In this document: positions 26,245-37,688 of the stretch, in pieces
Layout of the letters: each line of letters starts with the position of its first letter
Position numbering within the stretch: position 1 is the stretch's first letter
NCBI GenBank assembly: GCA_034687125.1
Contig: JAQGBZ010000009.1
Coordinates: forward strand, 248,001-312,000
Direction: 5' to 3'
Source of the DNA: Neelides folsomi
Lineage: Eukaryota; Arthropoda; Collembola; Neelipleona; Neelidae
DNA: 64,000 nucleotides
Translations under genes and position numbers: made by a program
Notes under the pieces: model-generated
Database searches by the model: none
Seen by the model: the letters and a program-made list of their open reading frames with translations, nothing else
Told to the model about the DNA's origin: nothing

Positions 26245-29200
26245 GTAATAATGACTCTTTATAGTCTCCGTCTCCATAAGGGCATAATCCTCTTTTGAGA
26301 TGGCCATTGAGCCGCTATGTGTGTAACTCTGTCATTTTGATTGAGAGGTTCGAAGCTCTCAAGTCGGGCGAGACAAAGGGGAGCATTGAGGTATTGAGGG
26401 AGGCTCGTCGCCTCCGAAAGCCTCAGCCCAAATGATCCCTCTATTGTGGTCGGATTAGGATGCGGTGAAGAGAAAGAGTCGGGGCATTCTTTCTCGGATC
26501 GGGGGATCCGAAGAAACGGCCCCGGCACCATCTGTGGCAATCTTTCTCCTCCACTCTCCGCATCTTTCCCTCCCTCATATAAATACATACATGCCTACTA
26601 GGTATATGGTACATATGGAGAGAAGATATACGACCATGTTTACATACACACATATATATAAGTGTCATCCGCCGCGTGCCAGCCTTTGCTTGTTTACTCA
26701 CTATTACACTTTTGGATCGGTGGTTTGGATTTTATTGACTGTCGTTTAAGCAACCACTCGAAGATTGGAATGGGCCATCGAAAGGAAACTTGCAAGTGGT
26801 TGATGAGGCTCCAGGAAACAAGAAATAATCTCTCACCAAAATTGGACTCAGGGTAATCAAAGGGTGAGGTTGGAGATTGGGAAATAACTCCCACTTTCTG
26901 ACGAACCTCTCCTTGACATTGGAAATTAACTTCAACCGTTTTCCCGGACTTTGATTGAGCTGAGGCACCCAAAGTGTCAAAGTGCCAATCATCCAGCCCC
27001 GCCTCCATCGACTCCAGGGGGCTCCTTGGTGGGTGGTGATGGTCCAGACGTCCCCAACCAGGGGCTTCTCTCCCGCCGCATCTCCTTCCGCATCGTGGCT
27101 AGGCATGACGTGAGGAAGAGACCCACCTCAACATCTCGTATTGACAGGAAAAGTTGTGGGACGAGTTGTCCATCCTCAGAGGCGGATAAGGCGAGGTGGA
27201 TGGGGCTGGCAGAAGGTTCTACCTGTGGAGCGGAACATCTTCTTCAGAGATTTATTGCGATCGAGGACCGAAATATGTATTTGAGAGATAAGAACCCCTC
27301 GCCCCATAGCTCTTCCCCCTTCGTCGACGAGGAGGGAGGGAGGCGAGAGAATTGAATTCATGGCCCTTCGGATGTGACATTTGGGCTCTCGGAGCAAATA
27401 CACAGGACCACGTCTGCGACCCAATGAGCCAATGACCAATAAATAATCTATTATCGCCCCAAAGCCTCAAACGTCGGTTGTCCGGCTCACACCTTGGTCC
27501 TCTCCCACACTAATCACGGCATATCGGAAAGTCATAAATTTTTATTGGGTCGTAAAAAGCTGAAGGGTTGTGTGGGTCTGTGTATCTCTCCCACCCTCTT
27601 GCATCACCCTCTCTCAAAAACCACCAAGCCCTTCCTTCCCTCTTTCATAATCCACACGGCCGATAAAATTTCCTGATGATGAGAGCCTCGCGAGCCGGTG
27701 AGATTGGGATCAGTCGAAGGAAACATAATTTGCCTTCCTCCGGAATGCGAAATAACTCCATCCACCTCTTAATCGCTTGCACTTTGCACTATCACACTCA
27801 CCCAGCCGCGACTCGCCTTGTCAGATGTTTCCTCGATTTGCTAATTGAGCCCTAGTCATAATGCCCTTTGTTTGGACAGAGAGCCACGCTGGCGGAGAAG
27901 GAGGTGACATCATTGAAGGAGCAAATTGCGAACCACAGTGGTGGCTCATCCTCCGGAGGCGCCATGGCCCCGCCGCCGCCAGACCGAGACGACCCCGTCA
28001 TCTCCACTTCACATCACAAGTCTCTCGACTTCGAGCTCGCTGCCAAAGACAAAGAGGTGAGCCTCACGCCCACGAACCCATTCATTGCAGGATGGCCAAG
28101 AGACAGCCCCATTGATGGCGCAATTAGGAAAGGCGATTGGGAGTGCGAAGGGGCAAGGAGGTAGGAGGGAAAGATGCCAATTGATTTCCCGTGTGGGCTG
28201 AGCCTATCGAAGGAGGTGGGTGCTGGGGATGACCTGGGGCAGTGGGAGCTCGGGGTGCGAACCTCGGCCGAGCGATATGACTTATGGAGACCCAGACTTG
28301 ATTTAATATCATGAGAGGATTTATCGGGGCTGCGGACGGAACGAGAGTTCCCAATTTCACGCTGGGATTGATGGCTCGAACAGCTCTGAGGGAGGAGCGA
28401 GGGAGAGGAGGCCGAGGGAGAAGTGGACTGGCTCTCGGCCCTTCTTTACCCCGCCAAGTGACCTCGCCGTGACCTCACGGGAAATAAGTGAGGGGGTTAC
28501 AGTGCCCCCTGCTGACATAATTGGCCATTTCCATGCATCTGTTGTCCGCCTTCTTTCCCATCCCAATGCCTTGACACTCGAGCACTGATCATTCCCATTC
28601 CACTTCTCCCCATTTCATCCCTATAAATTACCACGAGCCCCCAAAATAATTCCCTAATGTCGAAGAGCCATTTTTTAATGTCATGCATTGTCCTTCCTCC
28701 CCTTTGCCCACCACCAATAAGGGAATCTTTCTAGATTGCCAGTTTAGTCGAAGATGTTCAAAGACTCCAAACTTCGCTCAATCAAATCCGAGAGAGCAGC
28801 GCGAGCCAGATCCACCTCCTTGAGGAGCAGCTCGACCAGAAGCAGGAGGTCATCCTGAGGCTCGAGGCCCGCCTGGACTCGCAGAGAGACTACGAAGACC
28901 TTAAAAGGGAGCTGGGGCTCCTCAAAGGCTCCCCCGTCCCAGACGCCCTCAACGGACTCGACATCAAGGACCCCAAAGAGAAGAGGCCAAGTGAGAACTT
29001 CTTTCTATGTATCTTATCTCCCTCCCTCTCCAGTCCGCGTGTGCTCACACCCAACGAGATTCAATCCAGCAAATTACGCCTCCGTATCTCTGGTTATTAT
29101 TAATGGGGATCATTGATTGTAGAACAATGTTATCCCCCTTTGAAGGACGCAACGCATTGTCCATCCAACGGCACCCATAAGCCTATTTTGACACTTGTGC

Positions 29201-32200
29201 TCCTCGTGCGAGACAAGTTCCCCCGTTGGATTGGGGTGATTCATAATGACACGGTTTTTGAAATCGGTTTAGCATCCCCGATGAGCGGACTTCCTCCACG
29301 GTTTCTCCTTGGCCCAGCGGCTCTCCCGGTTGAGGCCTTCGGTTCTCTGCTGGGCGAGGAAATCGTGGCCACTTGGAGACGTTCGCTGGAACGGAGCCTC
29401 CTCGCTTCCTCTCCACCCCATCACCTCTCGGCCAACATCCCCTCAATGAGCCAGCGAGACATGAACGAGTCCTCGTCGCCGCCCAGAGGCTCCTCGCCCT
29501 CCGAGTCCTTCAACGACTCGAATGCAAATGCGGACAACTCGTCGCTCCTGAACGGGACGACGCCGGGGCCAAACGAGCGGCTTCCATTCCGGTTCGAAGA
29601 CTCCCTCATCCCGAAGAGCGACCCCATGGAGGCCCGGCTCCAAGAAATGCTCCGCTACAATATGGACAAGTTCGGGTCGCAGTGTCTCGACACGCTTCAG
29701 ATCGCACGCCGGGTCCGGGAGCTCCTTTCCATACACAACATCGGGCAACGGTTGTTCGCCAAGTACGTGCTCGGACTGTCGCAGGGAACAGTGAGCGAGT
29801 TGTTGTCGAAGCCCAAGCCGTGGGATAAGCTGACGGAGAAGGGCAGAGATTCCTACCGGAAGATGCACGCGTGGGCGGCGGACGAAGCCTCGGTTCTCCT
29901 CCTCAAGTCACTCATCCCTAAGAAAGGTAAGGTGCCCCTCGCGAAGGGTTTTTACAGACGGGGGGAATTCCTAATTAATGAGGTGGGATCCGTGTATTAT
30001 GTGGGGAAGTGCGGAGGAAAAGGTTCCTTTGTGTTCTTATTACGAGATAAGCGGAGATCAATTTGAGTGTGTCGAGAGTGAATGTTGGTTCGTGAAGAGC
30101 AGCGGAGTGGAATATTGAGGAGTTTTTCCCTCTCATTGTGGCAGATTATTGGAGGGGGGGTTAATGCTTCTTCACAAGGGCCTAATGTGCTTCCCAGATT
30201 GACCCAAGAGGAAGAGGAGGGTGAGGCCGGGAGCGGTTGGTCGTCTTCGAAACGAGGGATCTTTTGGTGTGTTGGCTGTGAGAGACCGGCGGTGGGTTTT
30301 TGGTCCGTGACCGAGGAAAGAAAAAGTTATAGGAGAGAGATCATCATTTCTTTATACCTCATCAAAAATACATTAATGGCTCTCTCTTGTTTATTTTTTT
30401 GGGGATGGAGGGAAGAACGGCTCCAAGTTGCCTTACGTCTCATGCGGGACGGACGTAAATGATTTGATGTGTGTGTGAGCAACGAAGAGAGAGAAAAAGT
30501 TTCCGTTTCTTGATGAATGATGATAATATAGTCTCCTCATCCGTCGCGATGATGAGAGTCGTCGGAGGTGGACTTGGGGACGGAGCAGTGCTAATTGTCA
30601 GTAGCGACCTTAGGGAGACACCCTGTCATTACGCATAGCGAGTGATCAGAGCAGATGAGATCGAGGTTGTTTTGTTCTCTGGGAGAGACGAGCTGGAGAA
30701 AATCAGTCGCCCTTGAAAAATTTATGGCTCCTAATGCCAAACGGAAATTACGTCAAGAGATATAAAAGTTCTCCCATTTTTACGAGGGTATTTATAATCT
30801 ACAACGAACCCTTTAATCGCCCTTCGATGGAAGAAGGGTGCAGAGGGGGGCGATCCGAGCCCCTGTCAATACTTGATTGGAGCTGCGTGGACGGGTAATT
30901 AGGGTCCACATCCGACAGGGCAGAGGAGGAAGTGGGTTTGTATTTATAGGTTCAAGGAGCCTGTGGATGAATCCACGAGAGTGGATCGGATGGGTCTTAA
31001 TGGAACGTTTAGTAGGGGAGCGGGAGTCTTGTAAGTGGGGCTCTGGAGGTATTTGATGAACTGGTTGGATTCCAAGAGAGAGAGATACTCCTGATTGGTG
31101 GTGGATATTTTTGGTGTGGAACAAATTAGTGGAGACAGTCGCCAAAATTTACAGTCGATTGACACATATGTAAAGGGGAGATGTAGAGAGAGATCATCTG
31201 AGAGGATTCGAACTCCGAGTTGGTATGCCAATTAAGTGAGAGCGAGAGGAGCTCCGACACAGTCAAGTTAAAGTAGTTCTGGTGTCGGCACTCCACAATT
31301 ATTATCCTCCACTCTATTTTTCGATCCCCTTCCAGATGTTGGGGATCTTCCGATTCACGATTTGATATAGACATCCTCCGTATTTATAGATTTGAAACCA
31401 TTTTGCTCCGGATTCCTCTGGAGGAAATGATCAATCCAGACGGTTGGCAGGGGATGAGGAACAATGAGAGCCGCCTCAATTAACCGTCTCACAATCAATT
31501 TCCGGACTCGAAGGATTGACGACGGGGAATTAGAAGTATTAATAGCCCCGTGTTTGGCAGTTAATGGGACATATTCGGTTTGAAGTTATTGGAACCATCT
31601 GGGCTTTGTCTCTCCGGGGGAGGCTCGGGGGCCTCCGCCCCCGCAATTAATCAGGGTGGGACGAGGGAATGTGCGGCTAATCGCTGGTAGTATTTGAGGA
31701 GATTGTGGGACATTAGGGGCAGTGGATGGGCTCTGGCGGCTCATTAGTACCTGCCCAGGTATGTGACTGACGTCTGCGGAGGATTGTACAATCAAGGGTA
31801 ATTTCCATGAGGGATTCTGATGCCATAATCGTTATTTATTGGAATGGGAGGCGAGCTGGGTTCTTTCCGGAGGACCCAGCTTGTACTTGTTGGCCATAAG
31901 TTGAAGAGCTTGACAAAGGCTTGAGAATGTAAATTTGGTAGTTATAGGTGGACAGAGAGCATGGTCATAAAGAGGATGGTTATGACCTAACTTAACGACT
32001 TGGAAAGAACTCGGAGACCCTCTGGGAAACACGGTTTTTGTGCCCAGAGCCCAGAGAGCCCCTGACCAAAGGAAGGGAAGAAACTATAGAGCCATTATTG
32101 TGTCATAATAATATTCATATGAGAGTAATAACATTTGACATTATGAGAGCCATAAGTTGTGGGCTTACATGGAAAAGGTGAATGCGAACCGACACTTTCC

Positions 32201-35200
32201 TTTTAAGACAACCAATGTGCTCCTCGATCCAAGTGCCATTATCATAAGATTAATATGCGGAGTCGAGTACGTGGATTTGAATTGCCAATCCGGCCGGACA
32301 CAGCTCGCTCCCACTGCCACCACCACCAGCTTAATTCTCATTGTTATGGGAAAGAGGGCCGGCGGGGTTGGCCATTGGCCAAGAGTTCTCCGAGCTCCTG
32401 AGAGAGTTCCACCAAGCAGCTCCGCCGCCACGATCTTGAGATTGGGAGAGATTTGGTAATCAGGAGCACTAATTAAAAGACTCCTTCTCACTCCGCTCGC
32501 TCCCCCGGTCGGCCAAGTGGAAATGGCGGACCCACATTCGTCGAGGTTCATTTCCTCCTAGCTGCAAATCAGTTTTTTCTTCTCATTATCTCTTGGATAT
32601 ATCTTGATTAGGTAAATCGGTTACGTTCGAGCCAGAACGGAAATCCTGTGTAATAATTCCAAAGCTCCGCAAGAGCAAAAACTGTTATCAATTCCCCTGC
32701 GTTCGTCCACTATGACCGCCCCCTGCTCACCCTCACCTCTCGGTCATTGCAGGGAAAGAGGGGTCGGGGACTTTGTCGGCCTCCTTCCGGTGCGACGACG
32801 GGGCCGCGGACGACCGAATCGCCCACATACTCTCCGAGGCCAATCAGGCCCTGGTGAGGAACCACAACCTCAACAACAGCGGGTCGAACGAGGACGACGG
32901 CGGGTCCAAGTCGCCCTTCTCAAACAACAACGGGTGCAACAATAACGGGCCTCAATCGCCCTCGAGCACGTCCTCGCGCGACCGCCGTTTGCGGAAATAC
33001 GAGAACGACGACATCTCCCAGGAACAGGTGGCCCGGATCTACCAGGAGGAATTGGCCAAGCTGGTGGGAATTCGGCTCCCTCACGGGGCCGAGAACGACC
33101 CGCGCTTTCCTCGAAATGAACACATCCAATCACTCCTCTTCCCGCACCTCTTCGGCGGCTCGCTGCTGGAGCGTGAAGACATCCGCATGGCCCTCGACGC
33201 CTACCACCGCGAGCTGGCAAAATTGGCCGTCAATTCCTCCTCACCCCACTTCCCGCCCCATTCCCTCTTCCACCCAGGGACTCCGGTTCCAAACGGCCTC
33301 GGCGGTGCTCAGGACCTCTCCATGCCCAAGCGCCTCTCGCCCGAGTCTTCCAACGACCCGACCGACAAGGTGAGCTTCATCCCTATATATTTACACTCCA
33401 TTTATAAGCTAGACCGGTAGTCCGACCACAAGGTTACGATCCACAATGAATGGACGTGCCCTTCACACTCATACCATGACGAGCAAAAAGTTATTGATGA
33501 AATGAGTGAACCGCAATTGTATGATTTGAAGGCGGAGAAGGATGAAGGGAACAGCAGCGACGTGCTCCGCCATGTCGGATCAGCCTTTTCCCTTGTGAGG
33601 CCAAAGGGCGAGAGCAGCTCTGGAGCCCCGTCACCCCTCAACTCCATTTTACCGCCTTCTGGAGGAGACGACTCCTCGAACGCCTCGCCGCTCCAGCGAA
33701 TGGCCTCCATCACCAACTCGCTCATCTCACAGGTGGGTCCGGAAGGGGAGAGACAGGGACTGAGATTTTTCTTGCAGCCGACCACTCCATCGGTGTCATC
33801 CCCGAACCAGCGTCCTCTCAAGGCGGTTCTTCCTCCCATCACCCAGCAGCAGTTTGACCAATACAACAACCTGAATACGGAGGAGATCGTGCGAAAGGTG
33901 AGGAAGCGCGTCCCTCGCTCACTCCGCCACAACTCTGAAATTCAACAGGTGAAGGAGCAGTTGAGTCAATACTCGATCTCGCAACGGCTCTTTGGAGAGT
34001 CCGTTCTCGGCTTATCGCAAGGGTCCGTGAGCGATCTGCTAGCGCGGCCCAAGCCCTGGCACATGCTCACCCAGAAGGGGCGAGAGCCCTTCATCCGGAT
34101 GAAGATGTTCTTGGAGGACGAAAATGCCGTCCACAAGCTCGTGGCCTCTCAGTACAAGATCGCCCCCGAGAAGCTGATGCGAACCGGCGGGTACGCCGGC
34201 AATCCCTGTAAGTCTCTCTCCATTAAACCATTTCCTCGCCCTCGCCCCTCTTGTACTCACTATTTGCATTGGAGGTGACTATTTGCATTTGCCTCTATGC
34301 GTCCCTTCAATTCCAGCACCGGTCGCAGCGGCGAAGGCCATCAAGGTAGAGCTGCCGAAAAGTTTGGAGACATCGCCGTTGCCGCCCCCGCCCCCGCCCG
34401 TCGTCTCCGCTCCCCAAACACCCCTTCCGCTCGCCCACGACCTCGTGAAGAAGTCGAGTTCATCCCAGAGCTCGGCCAGCCCTGTGCTTACCAACCGGGG
34501 GTCCCAAGGAGGCGGCGGCGGGCTTCCTCAGCAGCCCAGCGTCTACGAAATGGCCGCCCTCACCCAGGACTTGGACACTCAGCTCATCACGACGAAGATC
34601 AAGGAGGCCCTGCTGGCGAACAACATTGGGCAAAAGGTATGAGGCCGGGCTTGGTGGGATCCTCCCATTCTTAAACTCCTTCCTCGCCACGAAGTGAATA
34701 CTAATACGAAAATTACTCGAGGGGCTATCATACACGACCCTTCAAACTATAGATCAATTTCAATCCTCGAACATGCAGACAAATATTTATGCTCTACTTA
34801 GGCTCGTGAGGGTCGGTGAGCGCAGGTAGCCACGACTCCAGTCGAGATATTTATTCTCCATCCTGAGATTACCTTTAATAAATTTCATTCAAATGGCAGA
34901 AGAAGCTCTGGTGGCTTTGAGGAGCTTCAATAAAACTACCCACTTTCTCAATTTCTTTTATTGTATCAAGAAAGGTTTTTTCCTCCCAACCTGCGCAGCA
35001 TATCTCTACTAAACTTACAAAAATGATGTATAGTGGGGACTGAGCTCCTCACCCCTTTCCACGCTCTCGGAATTCCGCGAGGATTGGCTATTCAATGGAT
35101 TGAAAATTCATCGCGAGTGCGAAGGAATAAATCTATAAGTCATAGTCAGGGAGTTGTGACGTCGTGAGAGGAGGCCCACAATGCCTCTTATCTCCATTCT

Positions 35201-37688
35201 CTCCCTCACCGCAGATGAGTTATTGCGCTCATGTACGTATGTTTGGCCATGGGAAGAAGATGAATAGACCACGTATTGTAATAATAGTATTCCTCACAAT
35301 ATCCTCCATTGGGCAGAGGGTAGAAACAAAAACCTTGGCTCGCCGATCCATTCAATTGGGAGATGTCTATGATTCCTATCATCTTCTCATACCAATCATT
35401 ATGGGCTTCCGGCACTAATAGCTCTCCGTCATTCAGTGACATTTTTCCATCTCATTCACTTCCACTCCTAGACTTGGGATTCCGCAGATAAAACTCCCCC
35501 TCTTTTTACGACTCTTTTCAACCACACCGATCTGATTCACGTATTTTTAAATAACTCATTTCGCAAAAAACGCGGATAGGAAACAGGCCCACTTACACAC
35601 ACATTCCCTCTCAAATAATATCTCTCAATTGAAACTTCCCATATCAACCCACATGTACACGATGGGATATGGGAAGAAATCGCTTCTGCTATCTACCTCT
35701 TTTAATTAGACAATTTCACAATCAAGCCATATAAAACTCAATTCGAGATTAGATGTCGATGGACACGGTAAAGTCTTATAAATAAATTTCCCTACTTCCT
35801 CAACGGCTCCATTAATTGGGAAACGGTGAGAGATAAGATGTTCCTTTTGTTTGCAGATATTTGGAGAGGTCGTGTTGGGGCTCTCACAAGGCAGCGTGAG
35901 CGAGCTCCTGTCCAAACCAAAGCCCTGGCACATGTTGTCAATCAAGGGGCGAGAGCCGTTCATTCGAATGCAGCTTTGGCTCGCCGATCCCCTCAACGTC
36001 GAACGTCTCCAGCACCTCAAGAACGAGAGAAGAGAAGCGAACAAACGGAAGCGTGGTCTTCCCCATACCCAGTCCCCGCTCGAAGCGTACGGGTCAGGAG
36101 CTCAGGGTTCATCCGATGCTTCCAACGATTCCCCCAATGAGTCCTACAGCCCCGGAAGCTCTGCAGCAGCCCCACCAAACAAAAAACAAAGGGTGAGCTT
36201 GCACAATCCACATATTATATGTACATAACTCCCATAGCCAATGCAAAACAATGTCCGCGGAGCAAATGAAAGACGACATCCCAAATAGATTTTGAACGGA
36301 GAAGAAATCAAAAATTTCATTTCCCTTTCCAACACTCTTTCAGCTTCTCCTGTGTGTATAATGTATGGATGGCATGTGTTGAGTTTACGGCCTTTAAACA
36401 CGACATGGTTTTTATCCGAGTCACGGGGAATTGAAGTTCATCTTTCCGTTCAGGTCTTGTTCTCGGAAGAGCAGAAAGAGGCCTTGCGGCTCGCCTTCGC
36501 CCTCGACCCTTACCCCAACGTGTCCGCTATTGAGTTTCTCGCAAGGGAACTGGGGTTGTCTTCTCGGACCATCACGAATTGGTTTCACAATCATCGGATG
36601 CGATTGAAGCAACAGACCTCATCGCCCCTCATTGCAGGTAAATGGAGGAGAGAGATGGACGAGATTGGAGTGGCGAGGTGGATGCATTCCATAATATTCC
36701 CATGTATATGTTTAGATCCTTCCCTCTCCTCTCAACCGTTCGACCCGGTCCAGTTCCGGCTCCTCCTTCACCAAAGACTCCTCGACATCCACAAGGACAA
36801 ATACCCGGTGCTTCCCTTCATGGGCCAACACGCGAATGCCCACGGGTTCGAAGAAGGGCTGGATCTGACGGTGAGCAACACGGCCTCGCGGATCCACTCC
36901 GACAACGACGACGACTACTTCGAGGACTGCGACGAAGAGGATGACGACAATGACCAGGTGAGCCCCAGCGCGGGTGTTGAACTCCTTCCCAACAACGACT
37001 GTTCTTGCAGGGGAGTCTGGCGAGTGATGACTCTGGGGCATCCATTGGAAGCAAAAACCACAGAAGACGGAGGAAATCTCCGCCCAAATCCATTTCTTCC
37101 CACGAGCTCCGATTAGGACAAGGTGACTTTTCTCATGTTACCCTTCATCAAATATTTTTATTATAATACTCTCCCGGAGCGAACCAGACGTTAGTTTATT
37201 GGAATAAGCCCGGTCGCAGAGTAAGAAGATTTAAGCAGAGCGAATTGGCCGCTATGACCAGGATCTCTTATATGGTTGTGGGCATATGGACACATTTCTT
37301 TGACCGGATGATGAAATTGGAGATGAGGCGACCGCAGCGTGAGAGGCATGGTGAATAATATGAATGATTCTGCGTAGGGAAAGGATTTGGAGGTTGCAGC
37401 TCGAGCTCTGGATCTTCGCGAAGGAAGCCCGTGGCCCCCCAGTGGTTCAACCCATCCTGGCACGACGACTCGGACGACGAAGAAGTCCTCATCAATGGCG
37501 TGTGTGTGATGAACAACCCGCTGGGGCTGATGGCCGGGAAGGGCGAGGGCGGGAAGCGGCAGGAAAAGACAATTAAGACCGAGGCCGAGTCGGGGGACGA
37601 GGGCGGGGAGGAGGACCAGCCGCCTTCGGAGTCGAGGCCAGAGGAGGAAAAGCCGAGGATCAAGGTCGAGTCGACGGACACGGAATGA
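26047..37688 (+). CDS. Homeobox protein Cut (CUX family), 14 coding exons
   Basis: A nuclear sequence-specific DNA-binding transcription factor; in insects it specifies sensory-organ and other cell identities. The spliced frame is 3,942 nt, 1,313 residues. Order: the N-terminal motif [18 protein letters not shown] (49-66), a coiled coil ending in [12 protein letters not shown] (from 126), CUT1 (about 310-410), a QDLS motif (600-603), CUT2 (about 716-800), CUT3 (about 897-985), a homeodomain with WFHNHRMR (about 1030-1085) and an acidic Glu-rich C-terminus containing [10 protein letters not shown]. All 13 introns are GT-AG and the phases agree. The first Met has an in-frame TGA 13 bases upstream; in-frame Mets at 26,095 and 26,101 are alternatives. 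The protein is much shorter than Drosophila Cut (about 2,175 residues, from memory) because the low-complexity Gln/Ala tracts are missing. Identity is near certain; the exact start and exon 6 boundary are less sure. Confidence 0.96.
27880..28056 (+). CDS. cut exon 2: start of coiled coil
   Basis: Begins in phase 0 with [16 protein letters not shown], directly continuing QFWQQ of exon 1 as in Drosophila. A Gly/Ser/Pro stretch follows, then [11 protein letters not shown], which matches the ELAAKE segment of vertebrate CUX. Donor GAG|GTGAGC. Confidence 0.93.
28735..28990 (+). CDS. cut exon 3: coiled coil
   Basis: Encodes [12 protein letters not shown] and [19 protein letters not shown], a heptad-rich coiled coil close to CUX1 ([12 protein letters not shown]). 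Acceptor TTTCTAG; ends in phase 1 before GTGAGA. Confidence 0.94.
29318..29926 (+). CDS. cut exon 4: CUT repeat 1
   Basis: Begins [15 protein letters not shown], has a Ser/Asn-rich linker, then the whole first CUT DNA-binding repeat, from [19 protein letters not shown] through [20 protein letters not shown] to SLIPKK. Near-identical to CUT1 of Drosophila. Ends in phase 1 at GTAAGG. Confidence 0.97.
29927..32752 (+). other. Large intron of cut (2.8 kb)
   Basis: Non-coding DNA between CUT1 and the central linker exon. It has the same relatively GC-rich character as the upstream region. No second gene or repeat family was recognised. Intronic enhancers are possible but not shown. Confidence 0.8.
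32753..33369 (+). CDS. cut exon 5: linker between CUT1 and CUT2
   Basis: Continues [15 protein letters not shown] then [12 protein letters not shown], which resembles [11 protein letters not shown] of Drosophila Cut. It has Asn/Ser-rich stretches and [10 protein letters not shown] near its end; the AQDLS core is conserved in Drosophila and resembles a CtBP-type contact motif. Phase 1 in, phase 0 out. Confidence 0.94.
33532..33732 (+). CDS. cut exon 6: pre-CUT2 linker
   Basis: Encodes [10 protein letters not shown] and [17 protein letters not shown], matching the segment just before CUT2 in Drosophila. The donor at CAG|GTGGGT is well supported. The acceptor lacks a strong pyrimidine tract; it was chosen because it keeps phase 0, and nearby AGs a few codons downstream would also fit. 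Confidence 0.8.
33733..33777 (+). other. 45-nt stop-free intron of cut
   Basis: GTGGGT...TTTTTCTTGCAG. It is a multiple of three with no in-frame stop, so both spliced and retained forms stay open. Homology (NSLISQ joined to PTTPS, as NSLITQ-PPVTP in Drosophila) says it is normally removed. Confidence 0.82.
33778..33897 (+). CDS. cut exon 7: start of CUT repeat 2
   Basis: A 40-residue exon carrying [20 protein letters not shown] and [10 protein letters not shown], the conserved entry into CUT2. Phase 0 on both sides. Confidence 0.93.
33898..33948 (+). other. 51-nt stop-free intron inside CUT2
   Basis: GTGAGG...TTCAACAG, a multiple of three without an in-frame stop. Removing it restores [17 protein letters not shown], the normal CUT2 sequence (Drosophila EDIVRR-VKEALSQYSIS). 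Retention would add 17 residues within the domain. Confidence 0.85.
33949..34207 (+). CDS. cut exon 8: body of CUT repeat 2
   Basis: Encodes [40 protein letters not shown] and the following [14 protein letters not shown], nearly identical to Drosophila CUT2. Ends in phase 1 before GTAAGT. Confidence 0.97.
34317..34636 (+). CDS. cut exon 9: linker and start of CUT repeat 3
   Basis: A Pro/Ser-rich linker with an IKVE SUMO-consensus motif (residues 821-824), then [14 protein letters not shown] and [14 protein letters not shown], the first part of CUT3. Donor AAG|GTATGA, phase 0. Confidence 0.95.
34637..35856 (+). other. Intron of cut splitting CUT3 (1.2 kb)
   Basis: Separates NNIGQK from IFGEVVLG. 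It is somewhat AT-richer than the exons. I see no gene or clear repeat in it. Confidence 0.85.
35857..36192 (+). CDS. cut exon 10: rest of CUT3 and basic linker
   Basis: Starts [20 protein letters not shown] and completes CUT3 ([19 protein letters not shown]), then [12 protein letters not shown] and a Ser-rich stretch ending NKKQR at the homeodomain entry. Phase 0 on both sides. Confidence 0.97.
36454..36637 (+). CDS. cut exon 11: homeodomain
   Basis: Encodes [39 protein letters not shown] and [10 protein letters not shown]. The recognition helix has His in WFHNHRMR, the residue typical of Cut homeodomains. Ends in phase 1 at GTAAAT. Confidence 0.97.
36716..36957 (+). CDS. cut exon 12: post-homeodomain region
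   Basis: Encodes [20 protein letters not shown], conserved with Drosophila ([20 protein letters not shown]), then GLDLTVSN and a strongly acidic Asp/Glu run. Phase 1 in, phase 0 out. Confidence 0.94.
37011..37122 (+). CDS. cut exon 13: Ser/Arg linker
   Basis: A short exon, [20 protein letters not shown] followed by a Lys/Ser stretch, with acceptor TTCTTGCAG and donor AAG|GTGACT. Only the basic run is distinctive; support comes from splice sites and phase. Confidence 0.83.
37378..37688 (+). CDS. cut exon 14: C-terminus
   Basis: Carries [14 protein letters not shown] and INGVCVM, both recognisable in the Drosophila C-terminus, then a Glu-rich tail ending [10 protein letters not shown] and TGA. 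Two SUMO-consensus motifs, IKTE (1276-1279) and IKVE (1305-1308), lie in the tail. Confidence 0.93.

Noticed and set aside
29443-29868. Open frame opposite cut exon 4
   Set aside because: Antisense shadow of the CUT1 coding exon.
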